A stretch of 64,000 nt of DNA from CAWAVN01 sp963844315 (GTDB lineage Bacteria > Planctomycetota > Planctomycetia > Planctomycetales > Planctomycetaceae): positions 62,001 through 126,000 of the forward strand of contig CAWJOC010000001.1 of the NCBI GenBank assembly GCA_963844315.1, read 5' to 3'. Of the stretch, positions 27,909 to 38,641 are shown one piece after another. The number at the start of each line of letters is the position of its first letter. Position 1 is the first letter of the stretch. The notes under the pieces were generated by a model. That model made no database searches and was not told the origin of the DNA. It worked only from the letters and a program-made list of their open reading frames with translations. The position numbers and the translations under genes are program-made.

Positions 27909-30900
27909 ATGCCGACACACCCGATGATCGAACAACTTCTCAGCGAACGGATTCTTGTGATTGATGGGGCGATGGGATCGTTGGTGATGGACCAACGGCC
28001 CCAGGAAGCGGATTACCGGGGTGAAAGGTTCAAGAACCATCCCATCGACCTCAAAAACGCCAACGATGTCTTGGTGCTGACGCAACCGGCGATGATCGAG
28101 GCCATCCACCGCCAATACCTGGACGCTGGGGCGGACATCATCGAGACCGATTCCTTCAATGCCAACGCGATTTCGCTGGCCGAGTTTGGCTTGGGCGAAC
28201 TCACCTACGAAATGAACAAAGCCGCCGCGGAAGTCGCCAGGCGTGCTGCCGACGATTTCACGAAAAAGAATCCCGACAAGCCCCGCTTCGTCGCGGGCAG
28301 CATCGGCCCGACCAAGGTGCAGCTTTCCTTCAACGCCGACCAGCCCGGTCATCGGCCCGTCTCCTTCGATCAAATGGCGGACTCCTACGCCGAGCAAGTC
28401 CGAGGGCTTTTAGACGGCGGCGCGGATTTCTTGCTCCCGGAGACTTCGTTCGACACCCTCAACATGAAGTCTTGCCTGTATGCCATCGCCCAAGTCTTCG
28501 AGGAGCGAAGCGCCAAAGTCCCGGTGATGGTCTCGGGAACCATCTTCACCGGCGGGCGGACGCTGACCGGGCAAACCCTGGAAGCGTTTCTGATCGCCGT
28601 CGAGCATTTCCCGATGCTGAGCATCGGCCTGAATTGTGCGTTCGGTCCCAAGCAAATCCGGCCGTACATGGAAGTGCTCCACGAGCGTGCCCGCTGCCAC
28701 GTCAGTTGCTATCCCAACGCCGGGATGCCCGACGGCATGGGCGGGTTCGATTCCAACCCGAACGAGTTCTCCGATTTGATCCAATCCTTCGCCCAGGAAG
28801 GCTGGGTCAATATCGTCGGTGGATGCTGCGGCACCACGCCCGCGTACATCGCCAAGATCGCCGAGAAGGTGAAAGGCTACAAGCCCCGCCACATTTCCGA
28901 TGTGCCGAGGCATTCCAGCTACAGCGGTTCCGAGCCGCTCATCATTGGGCCGGATGCGGGCTTTTTGATGATCGGCGAACGCACCAACGTCACCGGCTCC
29001 AAGAAATTCGCAAGGCTCATCAAGGAGCAAAAAACCGAGGAAGCCCTCGCTGTCGCTGCCGAGCAAGTCGAAGGCGGGGCCAACATGGTCGATGTCAACA
29101 TGGATGAAGGGCTGCTCGATTCCGAACTGGAAATGGTCAGGTTCTTGAACCTCATCGCCGATGATCCCGACGTCAATCGCGTGCCGGTGATGGTCGATAG
29201 CTCCAAGTTCGAAGTCATCGAAGCCGGCCTCAAATGTTTGGCCGGGAAGGGCGTGGTCAACTCCATCAGCATGAAGGAAGGCGAGGAAAAATTCCTCCAG
29301 CAAGCCGCGCACCATCCGCAAATACGGCGCTGCGGTGGTGGTGATGGCCTTCGATGAACAAGGCCAGGCGGCACGACTGCCAGCGGAAAGTGGAAATCTG
29401 CAAGCGCGCCTTTAAGCTGCTCACCGAGAAAGCGGGCTTTCCGCCAGAGGACATTATCTTCGATGCCAACATCCTCACCGTGGGCACCGGCATGGAAGAG
29501 CATGCCAACTACGCGGTGGAGTTCATTGAGGCTGTCCGCCGGATTAAAGAGGAATGCCCCGGCGCAAAACCTCCGGCGGCGTGAGCAACGTCTCGTTCTC
29601 CTTCCGGGGGAACAACGTCGTCCGCGAAGCCATGAACGCCGCGTTCTTGTACCATGCCATCAAAGCCGGTTTGGACATGGGCATCGTCAACGCCGGGCAG
29701 TTGGAAGTTTACGAGGAAATCGACCCGCGACGCTCTTAACTTACATCGAAGATGTGCTCCTAAACCGCCGCCCCGATGCCACCGAACGGTTGATCGAGTT
29801 CTCCGAAACCGTCAAGGAAAAAGTCGCAGGGGAAGCCCAAACCGAGGAATGGCGAAAGGGCACAGTCGAGGAACGCTTAAAGCATGCCCTCTTAAAAGGC
29901 ATCACCGACTACATTGATGAAGACACGGAAGAAGCCCGCCTGAAATATGGCCGGGGGTTGGAAGTCATCCAAGGCCCCTTGATGGATGGCATGAACGTTG
30001 TCGGGGAGCTTTTCGGGGCGGGCAAGATGTTCCTGCCGCAAGTCGTGAAGAGTGCCCGCGTGATGAAGAAAGCCGTCGCCTGGCTGACGCCTTACATGGA
30101 AGCCGAGAAAGCCGAGGGCGACAGTTCCGCGCGGGGCAAAATTTTGATGGCCACCGTCAAAGGCGATGTGCACGACATCGGCAAGAACATCGTTGGCGTC
30201 GTGCTCCGCTGCAACAACTTCGAGGTCATCGACCTGGGTGTGATGGTCCCCACCGAAACGATCCTCGAAACCGCGATCAAGGAGAACGTGGACATCATCG
30301 GGCTGTCGGGACTCATTACCCCATCGCTCGAAGAGATGGTCCACGTCGCAGGCGAGATGCAGCGACAAGGCTTTGAGCTTCCGCTCCTCATCGGTGGAGC
30401 CACCACCAGCGCCCGCCACACCGCCGTCAAAATTGCTCCCATGTACGACCAGCCCGTGGTGCATGTTTTGGATGCGTCGCTCTCCGTGCCCGCCGTGGAG
30501 AATTTTTTGGATCCCAGCCGAAGGGACGCCTTCATCGAAAAGAACAAAGCCGCCCAGGAGCGCGACCGCGAGCAATTCGCCGGCAGGCAGGATAAGAATC
30601 TGGTTCCCTATGCCGAGGCGTATAGTCGCCGCTTCCAAACGGATTGGAACACCATCGAAATCGCCAAGCCCTCGTTTTTGGGCCTGCGAACATTGGACGA
30701 TTACGACCTCAAGGAACTGGTGGGCTATATCGATTGGTCGCCGTTCTTTTCGACCTGGGAACTGCGGGGCAAGTACCCTCAGATCTTCGAGGATCCGAAT
30801 TTGGGAAGCGAAGCCAAAAAACTCTTCGCCGATGCCCAAGCCTTGTTGCAAAAACTGATCGAGGAAAAACTGCTCACCGCGAAAGGCGTTTACGGCTTCT

Positions 30901-31603
30901 GGCCCGCCAATAGCGAAGGCGATGATGTGATCCTCTTCGCCGATGAATGCCGGTCGCGCGAACTCGTCCGCTTTCCGATGCTGCGTCAGCAATGGGAACG
31001 GCAAAGGCCAAAAGGATTTCCGCTCGCTGGCCGATTACGTCGCCCCCATCGAAAGCGGCCGGGCGGATTATGTGGGAGCCTTCGCCGTCACCTCAGGGCA
31101 TGGCTGCGATGAACTCTGCCGCGAAATTCCTGGCCGGTCACGATGACTATAACTCCATCATGACCAAGGCCCTGGCCGACCGTTTCGCGGAAGCCTTCGC
31201 CGAGCGACTGCACAAAACCGCCCGCGAAGACTGGGGCTTTGGGCATAGCGAAAACCTCGATAGCGACGACTTGATCGCCGAAAATTACCGCGGCATCCGC
31301 CCGGCCTTCGGCTACCCCGCCTGCCCCGACCACACCGCCAAAGCCCAACTCTGGGATCTGCTCAAAGCCGAGGACCACACCGGCATCAAACTCACCGAAA
31401 GCTACGCCATGTGGCCCGCCGCCTCCGTCAGCGGCCTGTACTTCAGCCACCCCGAATCCCGCTACTTCTCCGTCGACCGCCTCACCCGCGACCAGGTGGA
31501 AAACTACGCCCAAAGAAAAGGCATGCCCATCCAAGAAATCGAACGCTGGCTCGCCCCAAACTTGGGCTATGATCCGAAGAAAGCGAAAGAGATCGCGGCA
31601 TAG
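27909..31603 (+). CDS. metH: Cobalamin-dependent methionine synthase, about six frame breaks
   Basis: About 1,231 aa once joined, the normal MetH length. It transfers a methyl group from 5-methyl-THF to homocysteine through B12 in the cytoplasm. Domains in order: homocysteine-binding barrel (1-320; IDGAMGSLV, zinc cysteines in LNCAFG and VGGCCGTT), pterin-binding barrel (FLMIGERTNVTGSKKF, VDVNMDEGLLDSE), cobalamin module (VKGDVHDIGKNIVGVVL, with the DxHxxG His ligand, and GLSGLITPSLEEMV), and SAM-dependent activation domain (DYNSIMTKALADRFAEAFAE, GIRPAFGYPACPDH). Breaks lie near 29305, 29370, 29578, 29725, 30985 and 31115. Every domain is complete across them, so sequence error is more likely than decay. 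Confidence 0.92.
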
Positions 31604-31621
31604 AGTTTGTGAGAGAATCCG

Positions 31622-32212
31622 ATGACATCGATCCAATTGATAGAGACGGAAATTGACGATCCCGCATTTCTCAAATTAGCGAGTCATTTCTTTTCGCATT
31701 ACGCAGACCTATGCGAACAGCGATTCGTTAAGGTCATACACATTGACAATTGGTTTGGAGAGCGATGGCTGGGGTTTGCGGGCAAATTCAAGGGAATTGC
31801 AGGCATGAGAAATCGATCACTCCACACTACGCTTCCGGCTCCTCCATTCCGTCCCAGTCGCGTGATTTCTGCTTATGATTTCAACCGCAACTCCGATGGT
31901 ACGTACACTCGATCTCTGGGCCAGTTCCATACCATACATGCCGAGAAGAACGGCGGAATTATTTGGGATTTGCGTTATCCCGGATTGTACTGTTGGTATT
32001 CTGGCAACACGTTATTAAACACAACGGCCGTGATCATGATTTATGAAGTATCGCGGCAAGGGAATAACGCTTGGTATGTCATGTTCGATCGAGCGGAAGA
32101 ATGGACATTCACGAAATGCAGTAACATTTCGTCGGAAGAATGCATCAAGATTGCCGACGACTATAGAAATTCGATCGGGACGGTAGAGGACCATTCAAAA
32201 ACTGAAGGCTAA
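31622..32212 (+). CDS. Hypothetical protein, A+T-richer orphan
   Basis: 196 aa. I do not recognise a family. It is a soluble aromatic-rich protein with many Tyr and Trp residues (GLYCWYSGNTLLNTTAVIMIYEVS), no signal peptide and no transmembrane helix. Base composition is clearly more A+T-rich than the neighbouring metH. It begins 18 bases after metH and is followed by another orphan at 32348, suggesting a small accessory insertion. ATG 31622 is the only reasonable start. Confidence 0.55.
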   Translation: MTSIQLIETEIDDPAFLKLASHFFSHYADLCEQRFVKVIHIDNWFGERWLGFAGKFKGIAGMRNRSLHTTLPAPPFRPSRVISAYDFNRNSDGTYTRSLGQFHTIHAEKNGGIIWDLRYPGLYCWYSGNTLLNTTAVIMIYEVSRQGNNAWYVMFDRAEEWTFTKCSNISSEECIKIADDYRNSIGTVEDHSKTEG

Positions 32213-32347
32213 CTGACTTTGGTTCGGCGACCGGGTGACTGGGGCGTGAGTGGAGATTCCCTGAAGAGACCGCAAGGATTGCAGAGCATGAGTCCCTGAA
32301 AAGAACGCTCACATAGCCCCAGATCGAACCGCTGGTTTTGAGGTAAG

Positions 32348-32707
32348 ATGATGACAAACCAGGAAAATGCCGTAACCGGCTGTGTGCTTGTCGGCGACTA
32401 TGTCGATGAAGCGGGTGGCCCGACAAGTGCGCCATCTCGCAGTGAGGTCGTTCGCCCAGAGATCGTCGCGAGCTATGCCGACGTTTGGGGACGCGATGAC
32501 GGCCTGAGGGAATTTACCGTTTTGCTAAAAACCGGGCATGTGATTATCGTTCGCGGGCATAGTTTGAGGAGCGAACTTCCCCAGGCTTCCGTCTTCAGCA
32601 TCATCGTCCGAAGTGGCGAGGAGGACGTGGTTGTTGCTCTTTTTAAGAGCGATGAGGTCTCTGGCATTTTTCACGGAGAGATGCGGCCCGATCGAAAAAT
32701 CGCGTAG
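32348..32707 (+). CDS. Hypothetical small protein
   Basis: 119 aa. Unrecognised. The predicted core is beta-rich (LREFTVLLKTGHVIIVRGHSL, then VFSIIVRSGEEDVVVALF) and could be a small barrel or sandwich. GAGGTAAG lies just before ATG 32348, supporting the start. It follows the orphan at 31622 on the same strand after a 135-bp gap. No motif suggests activity. Confidence 0.5.
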   Translation: MMTNQENAVTGCVLVGDYVDEAGGPTSAPSRSEVVRPEIVASYADVWGRDDGLREFTVLLKTGHVIIVRGHSLRSELPQASVFSIIVRSGEEDVVVALFKSDEVSGIFHGEMRPDRKIA

Positions 32708-32772
32708 CAATCGCTGAGTCCTCTTTGTGGACCATTGAATCCTCGTAGATCGTTTGTATTTGGTCCGCACTA

Positions 32773-33342
32773 ATGACTGCCACTTTCCCTGCTTTGGGGT
32801 ATGATGGAAGGGTAAGATCCAACCTTATCTGGCAGCGGAGAAGGCCATGGACCCGGAATCGGGCAGATTGGCTGATGCTGGCCGTCGGAATTCCTCTGAT
32901 TCTTTTTTGGCTCACTGTGGTCGCCGGGCTTTCGTTGTCTGCCAGCCGGGGGGAATGTTCCCGCAGTATGCACTGGATTTCTCTTTCCAACCTCATGGTC
33001 TGCGGCGTCGTTTCCGCCGCCTATTGCCTCCTGAATGTCTGGCATCCCATTGGGTTTGAGGATTGGATGAATCACTTCCTTTTCTTGTTCGTTTTTGTGT
33101 GCTTCATGGTGGCGCTGGGTTGCCGGATTTGGCGCACCAACCCGCCCAAGTCGAAGGAAGAACGCCGCCTGATGCTCGTTATGGGCGCGGCTTTGGGGAT
33201 CCTCAATTTTGCGATCATTCTCGCCAGCCTGCTCGTCACCGAGTGGTACAATGTCCTGTTTCTCATTCCCTACGGAATTCTGTTGGCTTTGGCCTGCATT
33301 TCCTATCACAAGGCCCAAGCCCGCATTCAAAGGCAGGCGTAG
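32773..33342 (+). CDS. Multi-pass membrane protein of unknown function
   Basis: 189 aa with four or five hydrophobic helices: WLMLAVGIPLILFWLTVVAGL, then LSNLMVCGVVSAAYCLL, HFLFLFVFVCFMVALGC, LMLVMGAALGILNFAIILASL and NVLFLIPYGILLALACI. A positively charged N-terminus precedes the first helix. No conserved catalytic residues are recognised. It sits upstream of the PQQ-propeller gene on the same strand with a 90-bp gap. Confidence 0.6.
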   Translation: MTATFPALGYDGRVRSNLIWQRRRPWTRNRADWLMLAVGIPLILFWLTVVAGLSLSASRGECSRSMHWISLSNLMVCGVVSAAYCLLNVWHPIGFEDWMNHFLFLFVFVCFMVALGCRIWRTNPPKSKEERRLMLVMGAALGILNFAIILASLLVTEWYNVLFLIPYGILLALACISYHKAQARIQRQA

Positions 33343-33432
33343 TGTTCCGCTTCCTTCTTGCCACGCTCCGCGAAAGTTGTGACCATAACAGGGCGTGACG
33401 ATCTTCGCGGCTCTTTGGGAAATGCTTTCGCC

Positions 33433-34737
33433 ATGCGTCGAATCCTGGCTGCGGTTTTTTTTGTGTGGTTCTTGGCGAATCCGATCTTCGCCGCCGATTG
33501 GCCGCATTGGCGGGGGGAAAATCGTAATGATGTGATCGTGGAGTCTTCGGGATGGACCGGCAAGAATTGGCCGGCGGGCGGCGAGGTCTGGAGGAAGCCC
33601 GTGGGCGTCGGGTGCAGTTCGCCGATTGTTGTGGAGGGGAAACTCTATATCACCGGCTGGCATGCCAATCGGGATTACGTGTTGTGTCTGGAGGCGGCTA
33701 GCGGAAAAGAGCTTTGGCGGACGGATTACTCTTGCCCGCAATACGGCCGGCATAGCGAAGGCGATAAAGGCATCTACGCCGGTCCCACATCCACACCGGC
33801 GTTCGATCTCGATACAAAGTTGCTCTACACCTTGAGCACCGATGGGGATCTCATTTGCTGGCAAACGCAGCCTAAAGGCCAGAAGGTTTGGGGACTCAAT
33901 TTGTACGACCGCTACCAGGTCAAACAGCGGCCCGATGTGGGAAAGAATTCGCTCAGGGACTATGGCTACACCTCATCGGCTTTGATCTATAACAACTGGG
34001 CGATTGTGGAAGTGGGCGATGATGAGGGCACGCTGATGGCCTTCGACAAACATTCTGGCGAAAGGGTTTGGGCGTCGGAGTGCAAGGACGAAGCCGGGCA
34101 TACCGCCAGTCCCGTGTTGATGACCGTGGAAAACGTGCCCTGCGCGCTGGTGCTGACCTTACGAAACCTTGTCGTGATGCGGCTTGATAAAGGCTACGAA
34201 GGCCGGACGATTGCGACTTACCCCTGGGCCACCGATTTCGCCAACAACATCCCCACGCCTACCGTGATAGGCGATTCGGTGATTATCACCTCGGCCTATA
34301 ACCATTACGCGATGTGCCGATTGAAGATCACGCTCCAAGGCGCGGAGAAACTTTGGGAGGCGGAAAACCCCTCCGGCGTCTGTAGCCCCGTGGTTCACAA
34401 AGACAAGATCTATTGGGCCTGGCGGGGCGTGCATTGCGTGGACCTCAAAACGGGGAAGGAAATCTGGCTGGGCGGAAACGTCGGCGAATGCGGGTCGTGC
34501 CTCATCACCCAAGATGACCGGCTGATTGTTTGGGCCGACCGGGGCGATTTGCTGCTCGCCGAGACCGCCGAGCGCTCCCCGGCGAAATACACGGAACTCG
34601 CCACCAAGCGGCGGCTATTCGGGACGGACGTCTGGCCGCACGTCGTCCTGGCCGAAGGCCGGCTATTCGTCAAAGACCGCGAAGGCAACCTGGCGTGTCT
34701 GGCAATTACAAAGTCTGAGGCGAAGAAGTCCGAATAG
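33433..34737 (+). CDS. Secreted PQQ-like beta-propeller protein
   Basis: 434 aa with a signal peptide (MRRILAAVFFVWFLANPIFAAD) and the planctomycete-typical mature start DWPHWRGENRN. PQQ-enzyme/BamB-like blades follow (YVLCLEAASGKELWRTDY, LICWQTQPKGQKVWGLNL, MAFDKHSGERVWASE, CVDLKTGKEIWLGG), giving an eight-bladed propeller. Such proteins are exported, and most lack the catalytic PQQ residues. A binding role is likely, but a specific function cannot be given. ATG 33433 is chosen because the signal peptide begins there. Confidence 0.8.
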   Translation: MRRILAAVFFVWFLANPIFAADWPHWRGENRNDVIVESSGWTGKNWPAGGEVWRKPVGVGCSSPIVVEGKLYITGWHANRDYVLCLEAASGKELWRTDYSCPQYGRHSEGDKGIYAGPTSTPAFDLDTKLLYTLSTDGDLICWQTQPKGQKVWGLNLYDRYQVKQRPDVGKNSLRDYGYTSSALIYNNWAIVEVGDDEGTLMAFDKHSGERVWASECKDEAGHTASPVLMTVENVPCALVLTLRNLVVMRLDKGYEGRTIATYPWATDFANNIPTPTVIGDSVIITSAYNHYAMCRLKITLQGAEKLWEAENPSGVCSPVVHKDKIYWAWRGVHCVDLKTGKEIWLGGNVGECGSCLITQDDRLIVWADRGDLLLAETAERSPAKYTELATKRRLFGTDVWPHVVLAEGRLFVKDREGNLACLAITKSEAKKSE

Positions 34738-35564
34738 GCCCTCAGCAGACCGGATCGAGTGAACCGAGTTCATGTCGCCTCAAAGGACATCGGATCCCGA
34801 TCTCCGAGGGACTTGGGAACACAGTTCGCCAACGCCCGGTTGAGCACTTTCAGCCGTTCTTTCGCCTCCGCCGAGAGAACCACCGGCGGGCAGGAGGGCT
34901 TCAGGGCGGAAACCGATTCCGTTTCTTCCGCGAGACCTTCGGTGGCAGGGCAGGCAGCGTCCGAGAGCGTCGAAATGGGCATTGGGGAGTTTTCCTGGGT
35001 GAGCGCGCGTTGTCTAAGTTTTCGATCGGCGTGTGCCACTGGCTCCGCCAGTGCGAAAGTCAGTTCAACTTCAAAAGCACTGGCAAAGCCAGTGGCACAC
35101 CACCCGTCAAGGATCGTTCAAACGGAGTAAGACCTCGGTTTTTGGGTTCTGGGAAAACATAGATCACGCACCCGATTCGTCACGGATTCTCGCGGAGGAA
35201 AGGGACCGAAATTCCCGGCAAATCTTCGTCACGCGGCATAACCCGTTCAGGCGGCAAATCCCATCCCTTGGGCAATGCGAGTGCATCCCCAAGCGATGCT
35301 CCGTCCCGCGCTAGGACAGGTTTTTCCAGACCCAGGCCCGCTCGCTTAAAACCCTTTATTTTTAGGGGTTTTGTTGTCGTTCCTTGAAGCCGCCTTGGTT
35401 GCGATTCGGGCCGAAATTTGGTAAGATATTTGTTGGTGAAAAGCCGGCTTTCCGACAACCAAAAAGCCTACAAAAATGTCCCTTCTCCCCTGTGGGAAGC
35501 GGGGACGAAACGGATTCACGAACCTTATTGAGCATAATCGCCCGCGATTTCAGGAGCAGCATTT
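34738..35564. other. Intergenic region, 827 bp, between the PQQ protein and gyrA
   Basis: It contains the repeat at 35031-35100 and a short A/T-flanked hairpin AAAACCCT...AGGGGTTTT near 35348-35372. A minus-strand reading frame (34770-35039) would encode 89 aa beginning with GTG inside the repeat; its composition is unconvincing. The leader of gyrA with AGGAG at 35552-35556 closes the region. Confidence 0.4.
35031..35100. repeat. GTGTGCCACTGGC palindromic element, copy 1
   Basis: GTGTGCCACTGGC-T(CC)GCCAGTGCGAA pairs with AAAGCACTGGCAAAGCC and AGTGGCACAC, leaving a short AACTTC spacer. A second copy is at 53324-53397. The two copies share about 60 of 70 positions. Confidence 0.75.
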
Positions 35565-38371
35565 TTGTCTAACGGCGACAGCGGAGAGTCCCTCATCGAA
35601 AACGGGAACCCAATCAAGGGCGGCAATGGCCGCATTCAACAACTCGACATCCAGGACGAGATGCGAAACAGCTATCTCACCTATGCGATGTCGGTCATCA
35701 TCAGCCGGGCGCTGCCGGATGCCCGCGACGGATTGAAGCCTTCGCAGCGGCGGATTCTCGTCGCCATGAATGACTTGAACCTGGGACCCAACAGCGCCGG
35801 ATCAAGTGCGCAAGATCACCGGCGACACCAGCGGGAACTACCACCCCCACGGCAGCGAGGGGCTCTATCCCACGCTGGTGCGCTTGGCCCAGGATTGGGT
35901 GATGCGCTCGGTGTTGGTCGATAAGCAAGGCAACTTCGGCTCGCTCGCTGGCTTGCCGCCTGCCGCCCAGCGTTATACGGAAGCGAGGCTTTCGGCGGTC
36001 GCTTCGGAAATGCTCCAGGACCTCCGCCGGGATACGGTGGATTACGTTCCGACGTATGACCAGCGGATGTCGGAACCCGTCGTCTTGCCGGGACGGTTCC
36101 CGAACCTTCTGGTCAATGGCTCCACCGGGATTGCCGTGGGAATGGCGACCAGCGTGCCGCCGCATAATTTGGTGGAAGTTTGCGATGCGGTGATGCTCTT
36201 GATCGATCACCCGGATTGCAGTGCGGAGGAAATTTTGGATGTCTTGCCCGGTCCCGATTTTCCCACCGGCGGGACGATCTGCGGTCGCTACGGCATCCGC
36301 CAGGCTTACATGACGGGGCGAAGCACGATCACGCTCCGCGCGGACGCACTTCGAGACCGAAGGCAAAACCGATGTGATCGTCGTCACCGAGATTCCCTAT
36401 CTCGAAACCCGCGACCGCATCCGCGAAAAACTGGAACTGCTCGTCAAGGAGGACCGAGTCAAGGGCATCTCCCGCGTGATCGATTTGACCGACCGCAAAG
36501 TGCCGCCCTGGCAAGTTCGCCTTCACATCGTGCTCAAGCGGGATGCCGACCGCGAAGTGGTGCTCAATCAGCTTTACCGCTATTCGCCGCTGCAAACCAC
36601 GGTCAGCATGATCCTCTTGGCGCTCGTGGGCAATCGCCCGAAAACGCTGACGATCAAGGAACTCTTGCATGAGTTCGTCCGGCATCGCGTGGATGTCATC
36701 CGCCGGCGGACCGAGTTCCTCTTGGCCGAAGCCCGAAAGCGTAAGCACACGGTTGAAGGCTTATTGATCGCGCAGCTCGACATCGACCAGGTCATCAATA
36801 CCATCCGCAGTTCCAAAAGCCGGAACGAAGCCCGCGAGCGGTTGCAGCAAATCCAAGTCCCCGCCGAGATGGTCGCCAGGGCCTTGGGCGGCGAAGGCTT
36901 TGAATTGTTCCAGACCGAAAACGGCGTGCAGGAAAGCTACACGCTTTCGTCCCGGCAGTCCGAGGCCATCGTGTCCATGCAACTTGGCTCCTTGGCGAAC
37001 CTGGAGCGCGAGCAACTGGGCGGCGAGCACAAAAAGCTGTTGGACGACATCGGCGAGTATCTGCACCTGTTATCCAATGAGGGCCACATTCTCGCCGTCA
37101 TCCGCGAGGAGATGGAAGACCTCAAAAAGAAATACGGCGACAAACGCCGGACGGACATCGCCGACGAAGAACTAGGCGACGTGGACAAGGACGACCTCAT
37201 CACCGAGGAATCGATGGTGGTAATCCTCACGCAAAGGGGCTACGTCAAGCGGACGCAACTCAGCGTCTATCAAGCCCAGAACCGCGGCGGCAAAGGCATC
37301 ACCGGCGCGAAGAGCGACGAGGAAGACCCCATCCAACACGTGTTCGTTTCCAGCACGCACGCGTATTTGCTGTTCTTCACCAACCGGGGCAAGGTGTATT
37401 GGCAAAAGGTCTACGATTTGCCGCTGCAATCCCGCACCGCCAAAGGCCGGGCATTGGTGAACCTGTTGCAACTGGGCGAGGAAGAGCGCGTTTCGCAATG
37501 CCTGGCCGTCATGGAGTTCGATGAGGACCATTTCCTCATCATGGCCACCCGGAATGGCCTCGTGAAGAAGACCGTGCTCTCGGCGTATGGCCGGCCCTTA
37601 AAGGGTGGCCTGATCGCGATCAACTTGGACGATGAGGATGAGCTGATCGACGTGCGGATTGTTTCCAAGGAGGATGACGTGCTGCTCGCCACCCGGGAGG
37701 GCATGTGCATCCGGTTTTCCTCGGAAGATGCCCGCGCGATGGGCCGGGCGACGCGGGGCGTCAAGGGCATTAAGCTGGGCAAAGAGGATCAGGTTGTGGG
37801 CATGGTCGTCGCCGAGGAAAGCGCTTCGCTGCTTACGGTCTGCGAGAACGGCTACGGCAAACGCACGCCGATTGGTTCCGACGAAGCCGCCGATGAGCCG
37901 GAAGTGGAGGAAGAACTGGATTCCAATCTCAGCGAAGACGACGCCGGCTCCGAAGAGGAAGAAGTCGCCAAGTACTCCGGCAACGCGCACTACCGCCGGC
38001 AACACCGGGGCGGCAAGGGCCTCAGGGACATCAAGACCACCAAGCGCAATGGCAAGGTGATCGACATTCTCGCCGTCGTGGAGGATGATGAAGTCCTGAT
38101 GGTCACCAGCGGCGGAAAGATCCAGCGCGTGAGGGCTGCGGACATCAGCCAGGTCGGCAGAAACACCCAAGGCGTCCGGATCATCCGTTTGGATGAGGAC
38201 GACAAGCTGGTCTCCATCGCCCGCATCCCGGCGGAAATCGTCGATGAAACCCAAGCCGCCCCGCCCGTGAAGGAAGAACCGAAACTCCCGGCCCCGGAAA
38301 CCTTCGTGGAAGATTCCGAAACCGAAGACGCCGAACCGCCGGAAGCCGAGGACGAGGGCGGCGAGGAATAG
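35565..38371 (+). CDS. gyrA: DNA gyrase subunit A, frame breaks near 35800-35815 and 36340
   Basis: About 935 aa once joined. Type II topoisomerase cleavage subunit. The N-terminal domain has SYLTYAMSVIISRALPDARDG, QRRIL, YHPHGSEGLYPTLVRLAQDW and catalytic Tyr in PPAAQRYTEARL. The C-terminal beta-pinwheel has a GyrA-box-like QNRGGKG (about 37277) and a second QHRGGKG (about 37998). An acidic stretch rich in Glu and Asp lies between blades (about 37885-37965), and an acidic tail ends the protein. Two lost C bases near 35800 and 35813 restore NSARIKCAKITGDTSGNYHPHG-like sequence. TTG 35565 is the best start, with AGGAG nine bases upstream. gyrB is not in the window. Confidence 0.92.
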
Positions 38372-38416
38372 CAGGCGATCCTGGTAATTCCCAATTTCAG
38401 TCGTTCCAAAAAAGAG

Positions 38417-38487
38417 GAGCCGCGCACGAAGTAAGCGGTCTTGGGATTTCCGGGGGCTTGAAAAACCGCTTACTTCGTGCGCGGCTC
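38417..38487. repeat. Palindromic element, copy C (CGAAG type)
   Basis: Arms at 38417-38438 and 38466-38487 are perfectly complementary with a 27-base loop. It lies 45 bases after the gyrA stop and before the convergent outer-membrane protein gene, so it may serve both 3' ends. Confidence 0.85.
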
Positions 38488-38641
38488 TCAAAGAACAAAC
38501 CATTTCTCGAAAAGGTTTTTCAAATTACTGAATTCATCCGAAGGGCAATTCAACAAAACCGGTTCAAAAATCAAAGGCCAGTCCACCGGGAACGCTTGCC
38601 CGGCGACTGGCCTTTTGAATTGGCCCGACTTCTGGCCTCTC

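Noticed and set aside
28741..28765. GGTTCGATTCC-like tRNA T-loop
   Set aside because: It lies inside the metH coding sequence with no acceptor or anticodon stems around it.
34770..35039. 89-codon minus-strand gene between the PQQ protein and gyrA
   Set aside because: Its start codon would be a GTG inside a repeat element, it has no ribosome site and no recognisable sequence.
35565..38371. gyrA and metH as pseudogenes
   Set aside because: All domains and catalytic residues are present across the breaks and both genes are core functions; single-base consensus errors explain the breaks better.
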